A DNA stretch of 64,000 nucleotides, from contig CAIQWD010000013.1 of the NCBI GenBank assembly GCA_903875445.1, positions 29,129 through 93,128 of the forward strand. The letters run 5' to 3'. Shown here one piece after another: positions 8,038 through 18,800 of the stretch. Below the pieces are notes generated by a model. That model saw nothing but the letters and a program-made list of their open reading frames with translations, was not told where the DNA came from and ran no database searches. Numbering within the stretch: the first letter of the stretch is position 1; the number at the start of each line of letters is the position of its first letter. The translations under genes were made by a program, and so were the position numbers. Source of the stretch: an uncultured delta proteobacterium. GTDB taxonomy: Bacteria > Desulfobacterota > Desulfobulbia > Desulfobulbales > Desulfocapsaceae.

Positions 8038-10710
8038 ATGCGTGTAATTACCACCCACCAGAACGCCGACTTCGACGGCTTGGCGGCGATGATCGCCGCC
8101 CAAAAGATCTATCCCGATGCGGTCATGGCCTTTTCCGGCTCGCAGGAGCGCAATGTCCGCGAGTTCACCTCGCAGAGCCTCCTCTACAACTATGATTTTC
8201 GCAAGATCAAGGACATCGATCTCCATGCCGTCGACACCCTCATCTTGGTCGATACCCGCTCCTCGGAGAGAATCGGCCCTTTTGCCGAGTGCCTGAAGAA
8301 TCCGGGCATTGCCCTGCATCTCTACGATCATCACCTATACAATCCGGGCGATCTCAAGGGCCAGGTCGAGGTAGTGAAGGATTTTGGTTCGACCACCACC
8401 ATCCTCATGAATATCCTCATGGAAAGAGAGATCGACATCAGCGCAAACGAGGCCACCATCTTCGCCCTGGGGATTTATGAAGACACCGGCTCGCTCACCC
8501 ATCTGACCACCACCCCGGAAGATCTCATGGCGGCGGCATGGCTCCTGCAGAAGGGCGCCAAACTCGACCAGGTGGCCCAGTTCCTCACCCATGAACTGAC
8601 CTCGGCCCAGATCGGTCTCCTCCATGAGCTGATGAAAAGCGCCAAGCAGTACAGCATCCAGGATATCCCCGTTGTCGTGGTCACCCATTCCCTGCCGCAC
8701 TATGTCGATGAGTTCGCCCTCATCGTCCGACGTTTCATGGCCATGGAAAACCTCAACGTGCTGTTTGCCCTCATCTCCATGGCCGGGCGCATTTATCTGA
8801 TCGCCCGCAGCCGCATTGCCGATGTCAACGTCGGTACCATCGCCCGCGACCTCGACGGCGGCGGCCATGCCACCGCCGCCTCGGCAACGCTCAAGGACGT
8901 CACGCTCATCGAGGCGGAGGAAAAACTCATCCTCACCCTGCACCGCCACATCCGACCGCAACCGATCGCCAGCGAGATGATGTCGAAACCGGCCATTACC
9001 CTCCTACCCGACGCCACCATTGCCGAGGCCAAAGCCCTGCTCACCCGCTACAACATTACCGCAGCCCCGGTTCGCGAGGACATTCGCACCGCCCGCGACA
9101 ACGGCCATGCAATCCTCGGGATAATCACCCGGCAGATTCTGGAAAAGGCGGCGCACCATAATCTCAGCGGTCGCCCGGTCAGCGAATATATGAGCACCGA
9201 GGTGAAAACCCTGCCGCTGAACGCGACCCTTGCCGACATCCAGGAATTGATCATCGAGAACCGCCAGCGGCTCATCCCCATAGTCCAGAACCGGGCGCTC
9301 ATGGGAGTGATAACCCGGACCGACCTGCTCAACCGGCTGGTCAACGATCCGGCCCATCTGCCCAAGGACCTGCTGCACGAGGCGGAACACCCGTCGCTTG
9401 CCAGAATGCGCAATCTCAACACCCTCTTAGTCGAGTGCCTCAGCCGGGATGTCCTTCAACTCCTCCAGGCGATCGGCGAGGTGGCCAAAAAACTCGGTTA
9501 CAACGCCTTTGCCGTCGGCGGGTTCGTCCGCGATCTGCTCTTAAAAAAGACCAACCTCGATCTGGATATTGTCGTCGAGGGTGACGGCATCGATTTTGCC
9601 AAGACCCTGGCCCTGCATCTGGGGGGCAGATACCGCACCCATGAGCGCTTCAAGACCGCCATGGTGCTTATGCCCAGCGGTTTCAAGATCGATATCGCCA
9701 CGGCGCGTCTCGAATATTATGAATATCCGGCGGCCATGCCGACGGTCGAGCTGTCGTCGATCAAACTCGATCTGTCGCGCCGCGATTTCACCATCAACGC
9801 CATGGCTATCCATCTCAACCCGGAACATTTCGGCACTTTGATCGACTTCTTCAACTGCCAGAACGATCTCCGGCAAAAGACCATCAAGGTCATGCATAAC
9901 CTCAGTTTTGTCGAGGATCCCAGTCGCATCTTCCGGGCGGTGCGCTTTGAAAAACGCATGGAGTTCGAGATTGCTCCACATACCAGGCGGATGATCGTCA
10001 ACGCCGTCAACATGAAACTCTTCGGCAAGGCCAACGACTCCCGTTTTCTCACCGAACTGAAGATCATCCTGTCGGAGGAAAACCCCCTGCCGGCCATAGA
10101 GCGCCTTGCCGAATTCGATCTGTTCCAGTTTCTCTGGCCGGACCTCAAGCCGCACTATAAGATTGACAGGCGCTTCATGCACGTTCTCGTTCAGACCCAG
10201 CTGGCCATCTCCTGGTTCCGGCTGCTGTATCTTGAGGAGTCCTGTCAGAACTGGATGGTGTATCTGCTGGCGATCATGTCGAGATCAAGTGCCGGCGAAC
10301 TGGCCGCCTTCTGCCGCAGGTTTGCGGAGACGGCCAAGATCAGCGAACTCCTCCTCGACCAGAAAGATCGTGCCGACCAGGCTGCCCATCAGCTGGCCCG
10401 CGAGTCGCACCTGAAAAACAGCAGGATTGTGACGCTGCTTGCGGAAATCAGAATCGAAGGCCTGCTGTATATCATGGCCATCGCCAGGAAGAATCATGTT
10501 AAAAAAGCCGTTTCCCTGTATGTGACGACGCTGCAGCAGGTTGAACCGGCGCTTTCCGGCGACGACCTGATCAAAATGGGCTATCAACCCGGACCGCAGT
10601 TCAAAAAAATCCTCACCTTTTTAAAAAACGCCCGTCTCGACAATCTGGTGTGCGACAAAAAGGAAGAAGTGGCGCTCCTGCGCAGGAATTTCCCTCCCGC
10701 GGCGACTTGA
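8038..10710 (+). CDS. DHH-DHHA1-CBS-CBS-tRNA nucleotidyltransferase fusion
   Basis: An 890-aa multidomain protein. Residues about 1-160 are a DHH phosphoesterase domain (H-Q-N-A-D-F-D-G-L-A; Y-D-H-H). DHHA1 follows with G-G-G-H-A-T-A-A-S near 280. Two CBS domains occupy about 315-440. From about 480 the head of a class II poly(A) polymerase/CCA-adding enzyme appears: A-V-G-G-F-V-R-D-L-L, the catalytic L-D-L-D-I-V, R-R-D-F-T-I-N-A-M-A, then D-P-S-R-I-F-R-A-V-R-F. The second half should add CCA, CC or A to tRNA 3' ends; the DHH part may act on RNA ends or cyclic dinucleotides. This architecture is known in Aquifex and Desulfobacterota-type genomes. Where split CC- and A-adding enzymes occur, specificity cannot be assigned by eye. 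Confidence 0.92.
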   Translation: MRVITTHQNADFDGLAAMIAAQKIYPDAVMAFSGSQERNVREFTSQSLLYNYDFRKIKDIDLHAVDTLILVDTRSSERIGPFAECLKNPGIALHLYDHHLYNPGDLKGQVEVVKDFGSTTTILMNILMEREIDISANEATIFALGIYEDTGSLTHLTTTPEDLMAAAWLLQKGAKLDQVAQFLTHELTSAQIGLLHELMKSAKQYSIQDIPVVVVTHSLPHYVDEFALIVRRFMAMENLNVLFALISMAGRIYLIARSRIADVNVGTIARDLDGGGHATAASATLKDVTLIEAEEKLILTLHRHIRPQPIASEMMSKPAITLLPDATIAEAKALLTRYNITAAPVREDIRTARDNGHAILGIITRQILEKAAHHNLSGRPVSEYMSTEVKTLPLNATLADIQELIIENRQRLIPIVQNRALMGVITRTDLLNRLVNDPAHLPKDLLHEAEHPSLARMRNLNTLLVECLSRDVLQLLQAIGEVAKKLGYNAFAVGGFVRDLLLKKTNLDLDIVVEGDGIDFAKTLALHLGGRYRTHERFKTAMVLMPSGFKIDIATARLEYYEYPAAMPTVELSSIKLDLSRRDFTINAMAIHLNPEHFGTLIDFFNCQNDLRQKTIKVMHNLSFVEDPSRIFRAVRFEKRMEFEIAPHTRRMIVNAVNMKLFGKANDSRFLTELKIILSEENPLPAIERLAEFDLFQFLWPDLKPHYKIDRRFMHVLVQTQLAISWFRLLYLEESCQNWMVYLLAIMSRSSAGELAAFCRRFAETAKISELLLDQKDRADQAAHQLARESHLKNSRIVTLLAEIRIEGLLYIMAIARKNHVKKAVSLYVTTLQQVEPALSGDDLIKMGYQPGPQFKKILTFLKNARLDNLVCDKKEEVALLRRNFPPAAT

Positions 10711-10787
10711 TCGCTCCGACGGGATGCTTACCTTCTTGCAGCTACCGGATACAATCCCCCACTCTCATTTCTCTGGCCACGATTCCC

Positions 10788-11420
10788 ATGCTCGATTTTT
10801 TAAACGAATTCATCATCCTCGCCCCGCCGCTGCTTTTCGCCCTCACCGTGCATGAGTTTGCCCACGGCTTTATCGCCTACCGACTGGGGGATCCGACCGC
10901 CAAAATGGCCGGACGGTTGACCCTCAACCCGCTCAAACACCTGGATCCGCTGGGGACAATCGCCTTTTTCTTTATCAAGTTCGGCTGGGCCAAACCGGTG
11001 CCGGTCAACGCCGGCTATTTTCGCAACCCGAAACGGGACATGCTCTGGGTGGCTCTGGCCGGTCCGATCACCAACCTGGGGCTGGCGGTGATCAGTGCCA
11101 TCCTCGCCAAGGCCGTCTGGTTTCTCGCCGGTTTACTGCCGTATTCGTGGATGCTGGAGGCTCTTCTTCTGCCGCTCAGCGGCATGCTGGTAGCGAGCGT
11201 GTGGATCAATCTGGTACTTGCCATCTTTAATTTTTTGCCCATCCCACCCCTCGACGGCGGTCGGATTCTTGCCGGTCTTTTGCCCGACCGGCTGGCCTAT
11301 GCCTACAGTCAAATAGAACGGTATGGCTTTCTCATCATCCTCATCCTGTCCTTCAGCGGCCTGCTCTCCAAGGTGATTTTGCCGATTATCAAAACCGTTA
11401 ATCATCTCCTGCTATCGTAG
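10788..11420 (+). CDS. Site-2 protease family (M50) membrane metalloprotease
   Basis: A 210-aa polytopic membrane protein. The zinc motif H22-E-F-A-H26 is in the first helix, and the third ligand Asp is in I-P-P-L-D-G-G-R-I-L near residue 150. The N-P-L-K-H-L-D-P-L-G signature after the first helix is typical of the short M50 group (rseP/ywhC-like, lacking PDZ). ATG at 10788 is chosen because the family starts just before this helix; the ribosome binding site is weak. It follows the nucleotidyltransferase fusion after 77 bases on the same strand. The substrate is unknown. Confidence 0.9.
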   Translation: MLDFLNEFIILAPPLLFALTVHEFAHGFIAYRLGDPTAKMAGRLTLNPLKHLDPLGTIAFFFIKFGWAKPVPVNAGYFRNPKRDMLWVALAGPITNLGLAVISAILAKAVWFLAGLLPYSWMLEALLLPLSGMLVASVWINLVLAIFNFLPIPPLDGGRILAGLLPDRLAYAYSQIERYGFLIILILSFSGLLSKVILPIIKTVNHLLLS

Positions 11421-11864
11421 TGGAAGATTGCCGGCAGATCCTTTCCCAATAATTGTTGCCCGTCACAAGGTGTGAGACCATTTTGCAAAATGGCAGGGTC
11501 AAATGAATGCCACTGCCTTTAATCTGTTCTATGTGCTGTACCGCTGGGCAATACGAGCAAACCAGTTAGGTACTGTCTGTCCACTCTGAGATAACATCAA
11601 GGATTAATTAAGAATAATTGCCTCTTAGGGGTGTCATTGGGGGTGATTTATGGTAAGTAGATTGTGTAACCTCTCAAAATTACGCAATTAACCACTTACT
11701 GGAGTCACAAAAAGATGCGAAAAACACGCAATCAACAGCTTCATATGATAGTCCCAGAGATCGTAACGCAATGTAAGTAACAACGTTATATCAACTACTC
11801 TGGTTGCGGGGTTGTTCCCGCATTCCGACTGAAGCCTTATTCGTTGGCCGCTGGGTTTAAAAAT
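11421..11864. other. Intergenic gap at the edge of the accessory block
   Basis: No supported gene. It holds a small palindromic stretch, CCATTTTGCAAAATGG at about 11479-11494, followed by GGGTCAAATG that resembles other repeat remnants in the window. A 21-codon open frame (from 11715, preceded by GGAG) is too short to call and may be a gene-start remnant. Sequence becomes more AT-rich here than in the upstream core genes. Confidence 0.5.
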
Positions 11865-12653
11865 TCATGAAGATGGTAAAAGACGTTTGATAAACTCAAC
11901 AACTGCTTCCCTCGCCACCTTGCTGTCGTAGGTTCCATGTCCTGTCCCAGGAACAGTAACATGATGACTATCTGCTCGACCAGCCATCTTCTGTGCGCAG
12001 GTGCCTTTGGTATGTTCTTCCATATAGTGCGGATCTTCCTCATAAGACAAGGTGAGCAGAGGGGTCTCAGGCGGAAGATATATCCCGTCGAAGGATGGCG
12101 TCTTCGTGTTTGTACAGGTCCAAGAGGAGGAAATTACTCCCTGGAAACCACTCAGCTTTGTACGGACAACAGCCATCGCACCTTCGCTGAAACCCATGAG
12201 AAAGAGGTTTTTCCCATCAAACCACGGCATGGATCTAATCTGCTCGGATGCGTATTTAATTTCCTCCAATCTCATTCCATGCACGGCCGGAAACAGCCCA
12301 GATTTCTTATTCTTGGGATCGCAACTCGGTTTACGATCAGTTCTTGCCAGACTATCAGGCATGACAACTAGAAGCCCTTCAGAAGCCAAGAGCTTTGCCC
12401 AGGAATGATTGTCGGGATTGGGTGCAATACCATCACACCCATGCATAAAGATCGCAACCGGATACGCTTTGTCTGTTTTGATCTGGTCTATCGAAATGGG
12501 CTGGGATGTATGAGGTAGATAGACTACTGCCCGTTCCCAGCTTTGGGCAACCTGAGTCCCTGGAGTCTCAGCCGTCACCAAACGCGGGTCAGAAACCAAA
12601 ACGACTCCAAAGAGAACCGATGCAAGTACTATGAATAACGCTTTCCTTTTCAT
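11865..12653 (-). CDS. Exported alpha/beta hydrolase (dienelactone-hydrolase-like)
   Basis: A 262-aa protein with a signal peptide (about residues 1-28). The alpha/beta hydrolase pattern is clear: M-H-G-C-D-G near the oxyanion strand, nucleophile elbow G-F-S-E-G, and the catalytic His in G-T-G-H-G-T near the C-terminus. Esterase or peptidase activity on an unknown substrate in the periplasm is likely. GAGG lies 5 bases before ATG. It is followed on the same strand by nothing; upstream on the same strand are a cyclase-TPR gene and another hydrolase, so the three may form an accessory cassette. Codon use looks less G+C-rich than in the core genes. Confidence 0.82.
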   Translation of the reverse strand: MKRKALFIVLASVLFGVVLVSDPRLVTAETPGTQVAQSWERAVVYLPHTSQPISIDQIKTDKAYPVAIFMHGCDGIAPNPDNHSWAKLLASEGLLVVMPDSLARTDRKPSCDPKNKKSGLFPAVHGMRLEEIKYASEQIRSMPWFDGKNLFLMGFSEGAMAVVRTKLSGFQGVISSSWTCTNTKTPSFDGIYLPPETPLLTLSYEEDPHYMEEHTKGTCAQKMAGRADSHHVTVPGTGHGTYDSKVAREAVVEFIKRLLPSS

Positions 12654-12762
12654 ATGCTCCTCTTTTTTTATTTGATGGCCAACTTGGTAATCACCGGTTT
12701 ATCCGGTGAAAAATGGATACCCCAGGATACTCTTGAGAGTCTTTGATACACGTCTATTCCGC

Positions 12763-14649
12763 TCACTTCAAGCCTGCTTTTCGCAGGTTGTCTATATAGC
12801 GGTCCTTTCCCGGCCCTTCCTTCATGGGGAGCATTTTTGACCAGTTGTCGAGGGAAAAGTTGGGGTCTATGCGATAGACTTCCGCAACAGTTGCGCGTGC
12901 ATCTTTTTCTCGCTTAGCCAGCATATAGGTATACACGAGGTTTATGTTCGACAAAAGGCTATCGGGTGTAAGTTTAATGGATTCTTTGAATGCACTTATA
13001 CTTTCATCATACTTGCCGATCACGCGACAAGCGGCGCCATACTGCATGTGGTAACCTGAAACCAGAGGATTGAGCCGAATGGCTTGTTGGTACAAGGGAA
13101 TGGCATCCTCGGCCTTCCCAGACAGGAGCAGAGCATTGGCAAGACTGTAAGCTGCCGAAGGACTGTTCGGGTCCAGCTTTATCGCCCGTTGCCCTGCCTC
13201 GATTGCCTTCTCAGTCTGAAGCATCATCCGGTAGACCTGAGAGAGGGCAGCGGCTCCGGCTGAGGAATCATCCAGTGCTATGGCTTTCTCAACAGATGTC
13301 ATGGCATTAGAGAGGACAACCTCTTTTGATGACTCGCTGCCGCCATAATACAAACTGTAGGTAAGCCCATACGTCTGACGTATATACGCCATCGCGTAGT
13401 TGGGGTCTAGCGCTATGGCTTCCCGGTACAACCGCAAAGCAACGGCATTCGACTCCTTATTGGCCTGCTGCAAATATCCGTTCCCCTCCAGTACTTTTAA
13501 ATACGCCTGAAGGTTCTTGGTCCCTTTCTCATACAACCGGGCCACTTCACCGTCGGTGAGCTTTACCCGAATTTCCGTGAGCACTTTCATGGAAATCTCG
13601 TCCTGCAGGGCAAAGGTGTCCTCAATGCTCCGGTCATACCGCTCCGACCAAAGGTTCCGGTTTTGTATCGCATCAATCAACTGGGTCGTCACGCGCACCG
13701 CGCCTCCAGACTCGCGAACGCTGCCCTCCAGCACATACCGCACGCCCAGGTCTTTTCCCACCTGATGCGCATTGGTGGACTTGCCCTTGTAAACAGCCAT
13801 GGAGTCGGAGGCAATGACAAAGACTTCGGGAATTTTGGAGAGCGCATTGATGATCTCAACGGTCATGCCATCGCAGAAAAGGTCCAGCTTGTGATTGTCG
13901 CTCATCATGTTGACAAAAGGCATGACCGCGAGGGAGGGCTTGTCAGGGAGCGGATACGCGGTTTTCGCGGCATTGCCGGCAGGCGGGAAAATTCTCGGGT
14001 AGAGCTGCCAGATGCCATTGGCAGCTCCGACCAAAGCCACTATGACTGTAACGACAATACGGAATCGTTTCCAATAAAATAACCCAATCCTTGTGCACTT
14101 CTCTACAAATGAAACAGTCTCGCCCTCGAGCAACACCCGATAGATCCGAACGGGTTCCGCTATGTTTTGCACCGTCGGCTTGCCCAAATAATCATATCTG
14201 AACTCTAACTTGCTTTTAATCTGTTCATACACTTTCCCGGACAAACAAATACCGCCCGCATCGGCAAAGCTCTGGATCCGCACCGCGATGTTGACCCCAT
14301 CCCCGAAAATAGTTTCCTCTTTTTGTAATACCTCGCCCAGATCGAGGCCGAAGCGAAATTCCATTCGTCGAGGTTCAGGTAATTCATCATTTCTACTCTT
14401 GAGCTCCTTTTGCATCTCGACGGCGCACTGCACTGCTTCCATCACATCGGGAAATTCGGCAAGAACATGATCTCCCGGCGTATCAATGGCTTTTCCCCCA
14501 TGACTTTGAATAAGGCTCACCATCATTTCCTTATACGCGGCAAGGGTGCGGGCTGTTCCCGCTCCATCTTTGAAGAGGAGGCGGCTGTATCCCTTCACAT
14601 CTCCACTGAGAATGGTAGCAAGTTTGCGCTGAATTTCTTGTGTGGTCAT
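12763..14649 (-). CDS. Class III adenylate/guanylate cyclase with TM helix and TPR repeats
   Basis: A 628-aa protein. The N-terminal cyclase domain (about 8-170) has metal-binding D17 (L-S-G-D-V-K-G-Y-S) and D60 (P-G-D-H-V-L-A-E-F) and transition-state residues N120 and R124 (G-D-G-V-N-I-A-V-R-I), so it should be active. A transmembrane helix follows near 195-215, then a FlgO/TolB-N-like stretch (L-A-V-M-P-F-V-N-M through L-E-G-S-V-R) and several tetratricopeptide repeats from about 385 to the end. This domain order is a common soil- and sediment-bacterium family. It makes cAMP or cGMP in the cytoplasm; the TPRs would be periplasmic. No cyclic-nucleotide receptor lies nearby. Confidence 0.9.
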   Translation of the reverse strand: MTTQEIQRKLATILSGDVKGYSRLLFKDGAGTARTLAAYKEMMVSLIQSHGGKAIDTPGDHVLAEFPDVMEAVQCAVEMQKELKSRNDELPEPRRMEFRFGLDLGEVLQKEETIFGDGVNIAVRIQSFADAGGICLSGKVYEQIKSKLEFRYDYLGKPTVQNIAEPVRIYRVLLEGETVSFVEKCTRIGLFYWKRFRIVVTVIVALVGAANGIWQLYPRIFPPAGNAAKTAYPLPDKPSLAVMPFVNMMSDNHKLDLFCDGMTVEIINALSKIPEVFVIASDSMAVYKGKSTNAHQVGKDLGVRYVLEGSVRESGGAVRVTTQLIDAIQNRNLWSERYDRSIEDTFALQDEISMKVLTEIRVKLTDGEVARLYEKGTKNLQAYLKVLEGNGYLQQANKESNAVALRLYREAIALDPNYAMAYIRQTYGLTYSLYYGGSESSKEVVLSNAMTSVEKAIALDDSSAGAAALSQVYRMMLQTEKAIEAGQRAIKLDPNSPSAAYSLANALLLSGKAEDAIPLYQQAIRLNPLVSGYHMQYGAACRVIGKYDESISAFKESIKLTPDSLLSNINLVYTYMLAKREKDARATVAEVYRIDPNFSLDNWSKMLPMKEGPGKDRYIDNLRKAGLK

Positions 14650-14668
14650 GAAATCCCTAAAAGGTTAG

Positions 14669-15580
14669 TTATTGGCTAATAAGGTTTTTCTTCAAAAAAT
14701 CAACGAGCTTTATGCGTGAATCATTTGCAGCATTCTCATTCCATGCTACATATCCTTGTTCATTTATAGCGGCCGGGTCTTTGTAACTGAAAGACGGCGC
14801 GTTTCTGTTAAATCCGTGGGCCGCTCCGGCGTATTCCACAGTTTCAACTTTAAAATTATATTTTTCCTCTAGCAATTTTTTGAACTGAGGCACTGCCTTC
14901 CCTTCACCATAACTGTCTTCGGTTCCGTAAAAAATTATCATGGGTGCACCTGTCAGGCCATCGCTGCCGATTTCTGAATGCTCTAGAAAAGGTTTACATA
15001 CAGGATAGGTAGCTGCGTGGGCGATAAAACCCTTTTCGTCTCCCATCCATTTTTTGTGATAGGACTCAAAAGCTGTTCTTACAGTGACACCGCCTCCCAG
15101 TGAAAAACCCATTATCCCAATGCGAGTGGGATCTATCGCGGGCAATTTTCGAAGTTCTTTTAAGGCAGCAAAAGCCATAGGAACGAAGGAAGTATTCTTG
15201 GGACGGTTTAGAGCCCCAGTAAAGATTCCAGTTTTAAAATCTACTTCAAAAAAAGCAATTCCCTGATCTAAAATAGCTTTTCTGTAAAAAGTCCCTCGCT
15301 CATCAATTCCAGTGGTGCCATGAACAACAACAACTGCCGGGCTCGGGGTCTGTTTATTCTCTGGTAGATAAAGGGTCCCGTGGAGTTGATACGTTTGACT
15401 TTTATCCAGAGAAGTAAAGGGAATTACCATTTTTCCGGTCTTAGTAGTTTCCATTTTTGCTGATGTCTGCGGCTGATCACTTGACGATTGCGGCTGGTCA
15501 GGTGCAACTGCACATCCTGAATATGCAAAAGAACAAAATAAAAGTATCACCAGTTGCCAGGTTTTGCTAAAGTACCTCAT
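14669..15580 (-). CDS. Dienelactone-hydrolase family lipoprotein
   Basis: A 303-aa lipoprotein: hydrophobic leader then Y-S-G-C with lipidated Cys23, followed by a Ser/Gln-rich linker. The hydrolase fold shows V-V-V-H-G-T-T-G, the nucleophile elbow G-F-S-L-G-G, and A-A-H-G-F-N with the catalytic His near 262. Family members hydrolyse esters or lactones; the substrate is unknown. It lies upstream of the cyclase on the same strand, 19 bases apart, so they are probably co-transcribed. It is related in fold to the 11865-12653 hydrolase but too different to be a recent duplicate. Confidence 0.85.
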   Translation of the reverse strand: MRYFSKTWQLVILLFCSFAYSGCAVAPDQPQSSSDQPQTSAKMETTKTGKMVIPFTSLDKSQTYQLHGTLYLPENKQTPSPAVVVVHGTTGIDERGTFYRKAILDQGIAFFEVDFKTGIFTGALNRPKNTSFVPMAFAALKELRKLPAIDPTRIGIMGFSLGGGVTVRTAFESYHKKWMGDEKGFIAHAATYPVCKPFLEHSEIGSDGLTGAPMIIFYGTEDSYGEGKAVPQFKKLLEEKYNFKVETVEYAGAAHGFNRNAPSFSYKDPAAINEQGYVAWNENAANDSRIKLVDFLKKNLISQ

Positions 15581-15849
15581 AAGAATCTCCTTTGCAGGTA
15601 TTGGATTAATTCCCAGCGAGAATACGCTAGGTGTACATACTAAATTTATACATTCCGATTCTTACATTTTTCTTACAAATGCCATCATCAGGTAATTTTT
15701 TTGGCGTTAATTGCCAATGAGAGGTTTGCCCCATAAAGGACGCAGTCGCTATTGTAATGAGTTAAACCATCGGGTAATGCTGAGCCTGTACAGACACAGT
15801 AATATGCTGTGGTGACATTTGTGGAATTTCACAACCAGGTATTCCCGCG

Positions 15850-18800
15850 ATGTTAAACTTCATTCACTCATTAAAGCAACATCCGTTTTTTTCCAAAGCC
15901 ATTCGACCTATAGCCGTACCCATCGCCTTGGTATTGGCGGGGGTTTTGTATGTCGCTTTTGTGGGCATTTTTTTCGATGCTTCGGGGCTGCGAGACGAGA
16001 CTGCAGCGAAACTTACAGAAAATCTCGGTCGAGACGTGCGTTTCGATGGCTCTTTACAGATTGAAGTATCGGCGCATCCCAAGCTGATTGTGGCTGGCTT
16101 GCACATCGCCAATGCGGCAGGTTTTGTGGGCAACGATTTTGCCAGCTTGGGTGAGGTGCGATTGGTGTTAGATCTTTGGCCATTGTTGCGTTTTTTGCGC
16201 CTGCAAATTGAAGAGCTCTCCGGCAGCAATGTGCTTATTCGCTTGCAGCAAAATTCGGAGGGTGACGGCAACTGGTCATTTGCCCCTGCCGGTGGTCACA
16301 AGGATATAGCGCCCTCCCCCTCAGCAAAGAAAGCTGTCAACACAGAATTGAAAAAGCTGCTTACGCGGCTTGATATCAAGCGCGTGTCGCTGGAAAATCT
16401 TGACGTGGAATATATCGGTGCCAATTCCAAAAGTCACTTTTTCGAGCTGCAATCACTGGTTGCACAATTTCCCGCAGGGCAACCCGTTACGCTGTCATTA
16501 CACGGAGCCGTTGAAAAAAAATATCCTTATCATCTTGATTTCAACGGCGGCACCATCGCCGATTTGACGCACGTAGACAAACCCTGGCCCGTCGATCTGA
16601 AGCTCGGTTTTATGAGTTCTCGATTATCGCTTAACGGCAACATGACCGGTAGCACGGGCGCTCTTGACTTTAGTCTGGGCACTGAAAATTTGAGTGAATT
16701 CGAACGCCTGTTTCAGACCAAGCTGCCCGCTGTCGGTGTTGCGCGTATCTCGGGGGCTATCAAGTATTCACCGGGCGAATTTGCGATGGGCAACTTAGCG
16801 GGGGTCATGGGGAATACCACTCTGTATGGATTTCTCAATTTCAACGATAACGGCAATCGCCCCAAAATTCAGGGTGAACTAACGCTCCCGGTACTCGATT
16901 TGAGGCCTTTCATAACAGGTCAGCCCGCAAATCAAAAAAAATCACCGCGAAGCCTGGCCGATGTGTACCGGGAACTTGCCAAAGCGACATTCAGCCTGAA
17001 CGATTTAAATAGTACTGATGCGGATTTGACATTGCATGTTGGACAGTGGCTCAGCCTTCCCGGTGAAGTACATGACGCAATGTTGAAAGTAAGCCTCGAA
17101 CAAGGGCATTTAAGTATGCCGGTACAAGGCACCGTCGCAGGCGTGCCTTTGTCGGGTAGCGCCAATATTGATGCAAGTGTTGCTCCGGCAAAATTTAAAC
17201 TTGCATTGGGTACGCACGATTCTAATCTGGGCGATTTGGCTGGTTTGATGTTCGGGATGTCTAATGTCAGAGGTCAGTTGGGCCGTTTCGATTTGCGTAT
17301 CGCCGCACAGGGTGACAGTGGGGCGGAATTGATGGATAGCCTGGATGTGCGACTGAATGTGGGGCGCGGGAAGTTGGCGTATGGCAACGGATCGGACGGA
17401 CGCTCCGTGCAATTTTCTCTGGATGCGCTCGATGTCGCTCTTCCTGCCGGGAAAGCATTGCATGGTGAGGCGCACGGTTCTCTTCTGGACAAGACTTTCA
17501 GGGGGATGTTGCGCGGTGGCTCGCTGACCAATATCATGAAAGAAGAGCATTTCCCTATTGATTTTGAATTGCAAGCGGGTAGTGCTCGTGTCCAGATTCA
17601 CGCCGTATTGCAGCCCTCTTCGGAAAATACCGAATCAGTGGCCGCATTTGAACTCACGGCTCCCCATTCCGGCGAGATCGCCAATTGGCTTGGCCTTAAA
17701 CCTGGTGTCGATGCGCCGATCAGCTTGCATGGTGATTTCCTCACTGCCAACGATAGCTGGCATCTGTCCGATTTTGTACTGAAATTAGGGCATAGCGATT
17801 TGTTTGCGGATGTGCTGCGCACCTCGGATAAAGGCAAGTCGCTTATAAAATTGCAATTGTCGGGCGATCTGATTGATGCAGATGAACTTCAGTCGCTGCT
17901 GCCCCCGAAAAATAAAACTACAGGCGCAGCAACGCCGGTAGCCGCAAACATGATCGACATTCCCATCCTGCCTTCGGAAATCAGTCTGGCGGATGCGGAT
18001 ATTGCAGTACGCATCAAACGCATTGCCAGCGCTTCATCGCTTGCCGTGAATGAACTCCGATTTGACGGGCGCATACGCGACGGAATGATGAGCGCTTCGC
18101 CGTTTGCGGCCAATGTGGCTGACAGTAATTTCAGCGGCACCATTCTGCTCGACTTGCGAACACAGCAAGCACATTCTGTTTTGCAGTTATCTGCGGATAC
18201 TCTGGATGTCGGAAAAATCTTGAATAAGTTTGGCATCGCACACAATATTGACGCAGGCTTTGATCACCTGCATCTGCAACTGGATTTGTATTCCAGCCGC
18301 CTGGGCCAGTTGCTTGAACAATCGGAACTGGTTGCCGGTTTCGAGGGAGGGCATCTCTCTTTAAAGGATGCCAACTCCAGAGGAAAATTGCACATTGCGC
18401 TCGACAAGGGTGAACTCAAATCTTCTGCGAGAACGCCGGTGTACCTTAACCTGATCGGCTCCCTCGACGATATTCCCATCACAATCGGCATACAAACGGC
18501 TAAGGCTGTTGACCTGATTAATCCGAATATTCCGCTGCCGCTCAAATTAAATGCAAATACATCCGGCACCTCTATCATATTGACGGGTGACATCGACCGT
18601 CCGTTTTCAAAAAAGGATATTGAACTTGCCCTCGATATAAACGGTAGCCGACTGGATAAGCTCAATTCGATAGCGCATGCTTCACTTCCTCCGTGGGGGC
18701 CTTGGTCGGCTTCGGGGGAATTCCACATGTCATCCGGGGGCTATGAGGTTTCATCCCTGCTGTTACAGGTGGGTGGCAGCCAGCTTAGCGGACATGGCAA

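Noticed and set aside
8335..8961. 209-codon frame on the minus strand inside the nucleotidyltransferase fusion
   Set aside because: It is antisense to a strongly supported gene in GC-rich DNA; its length reflects codon bias.
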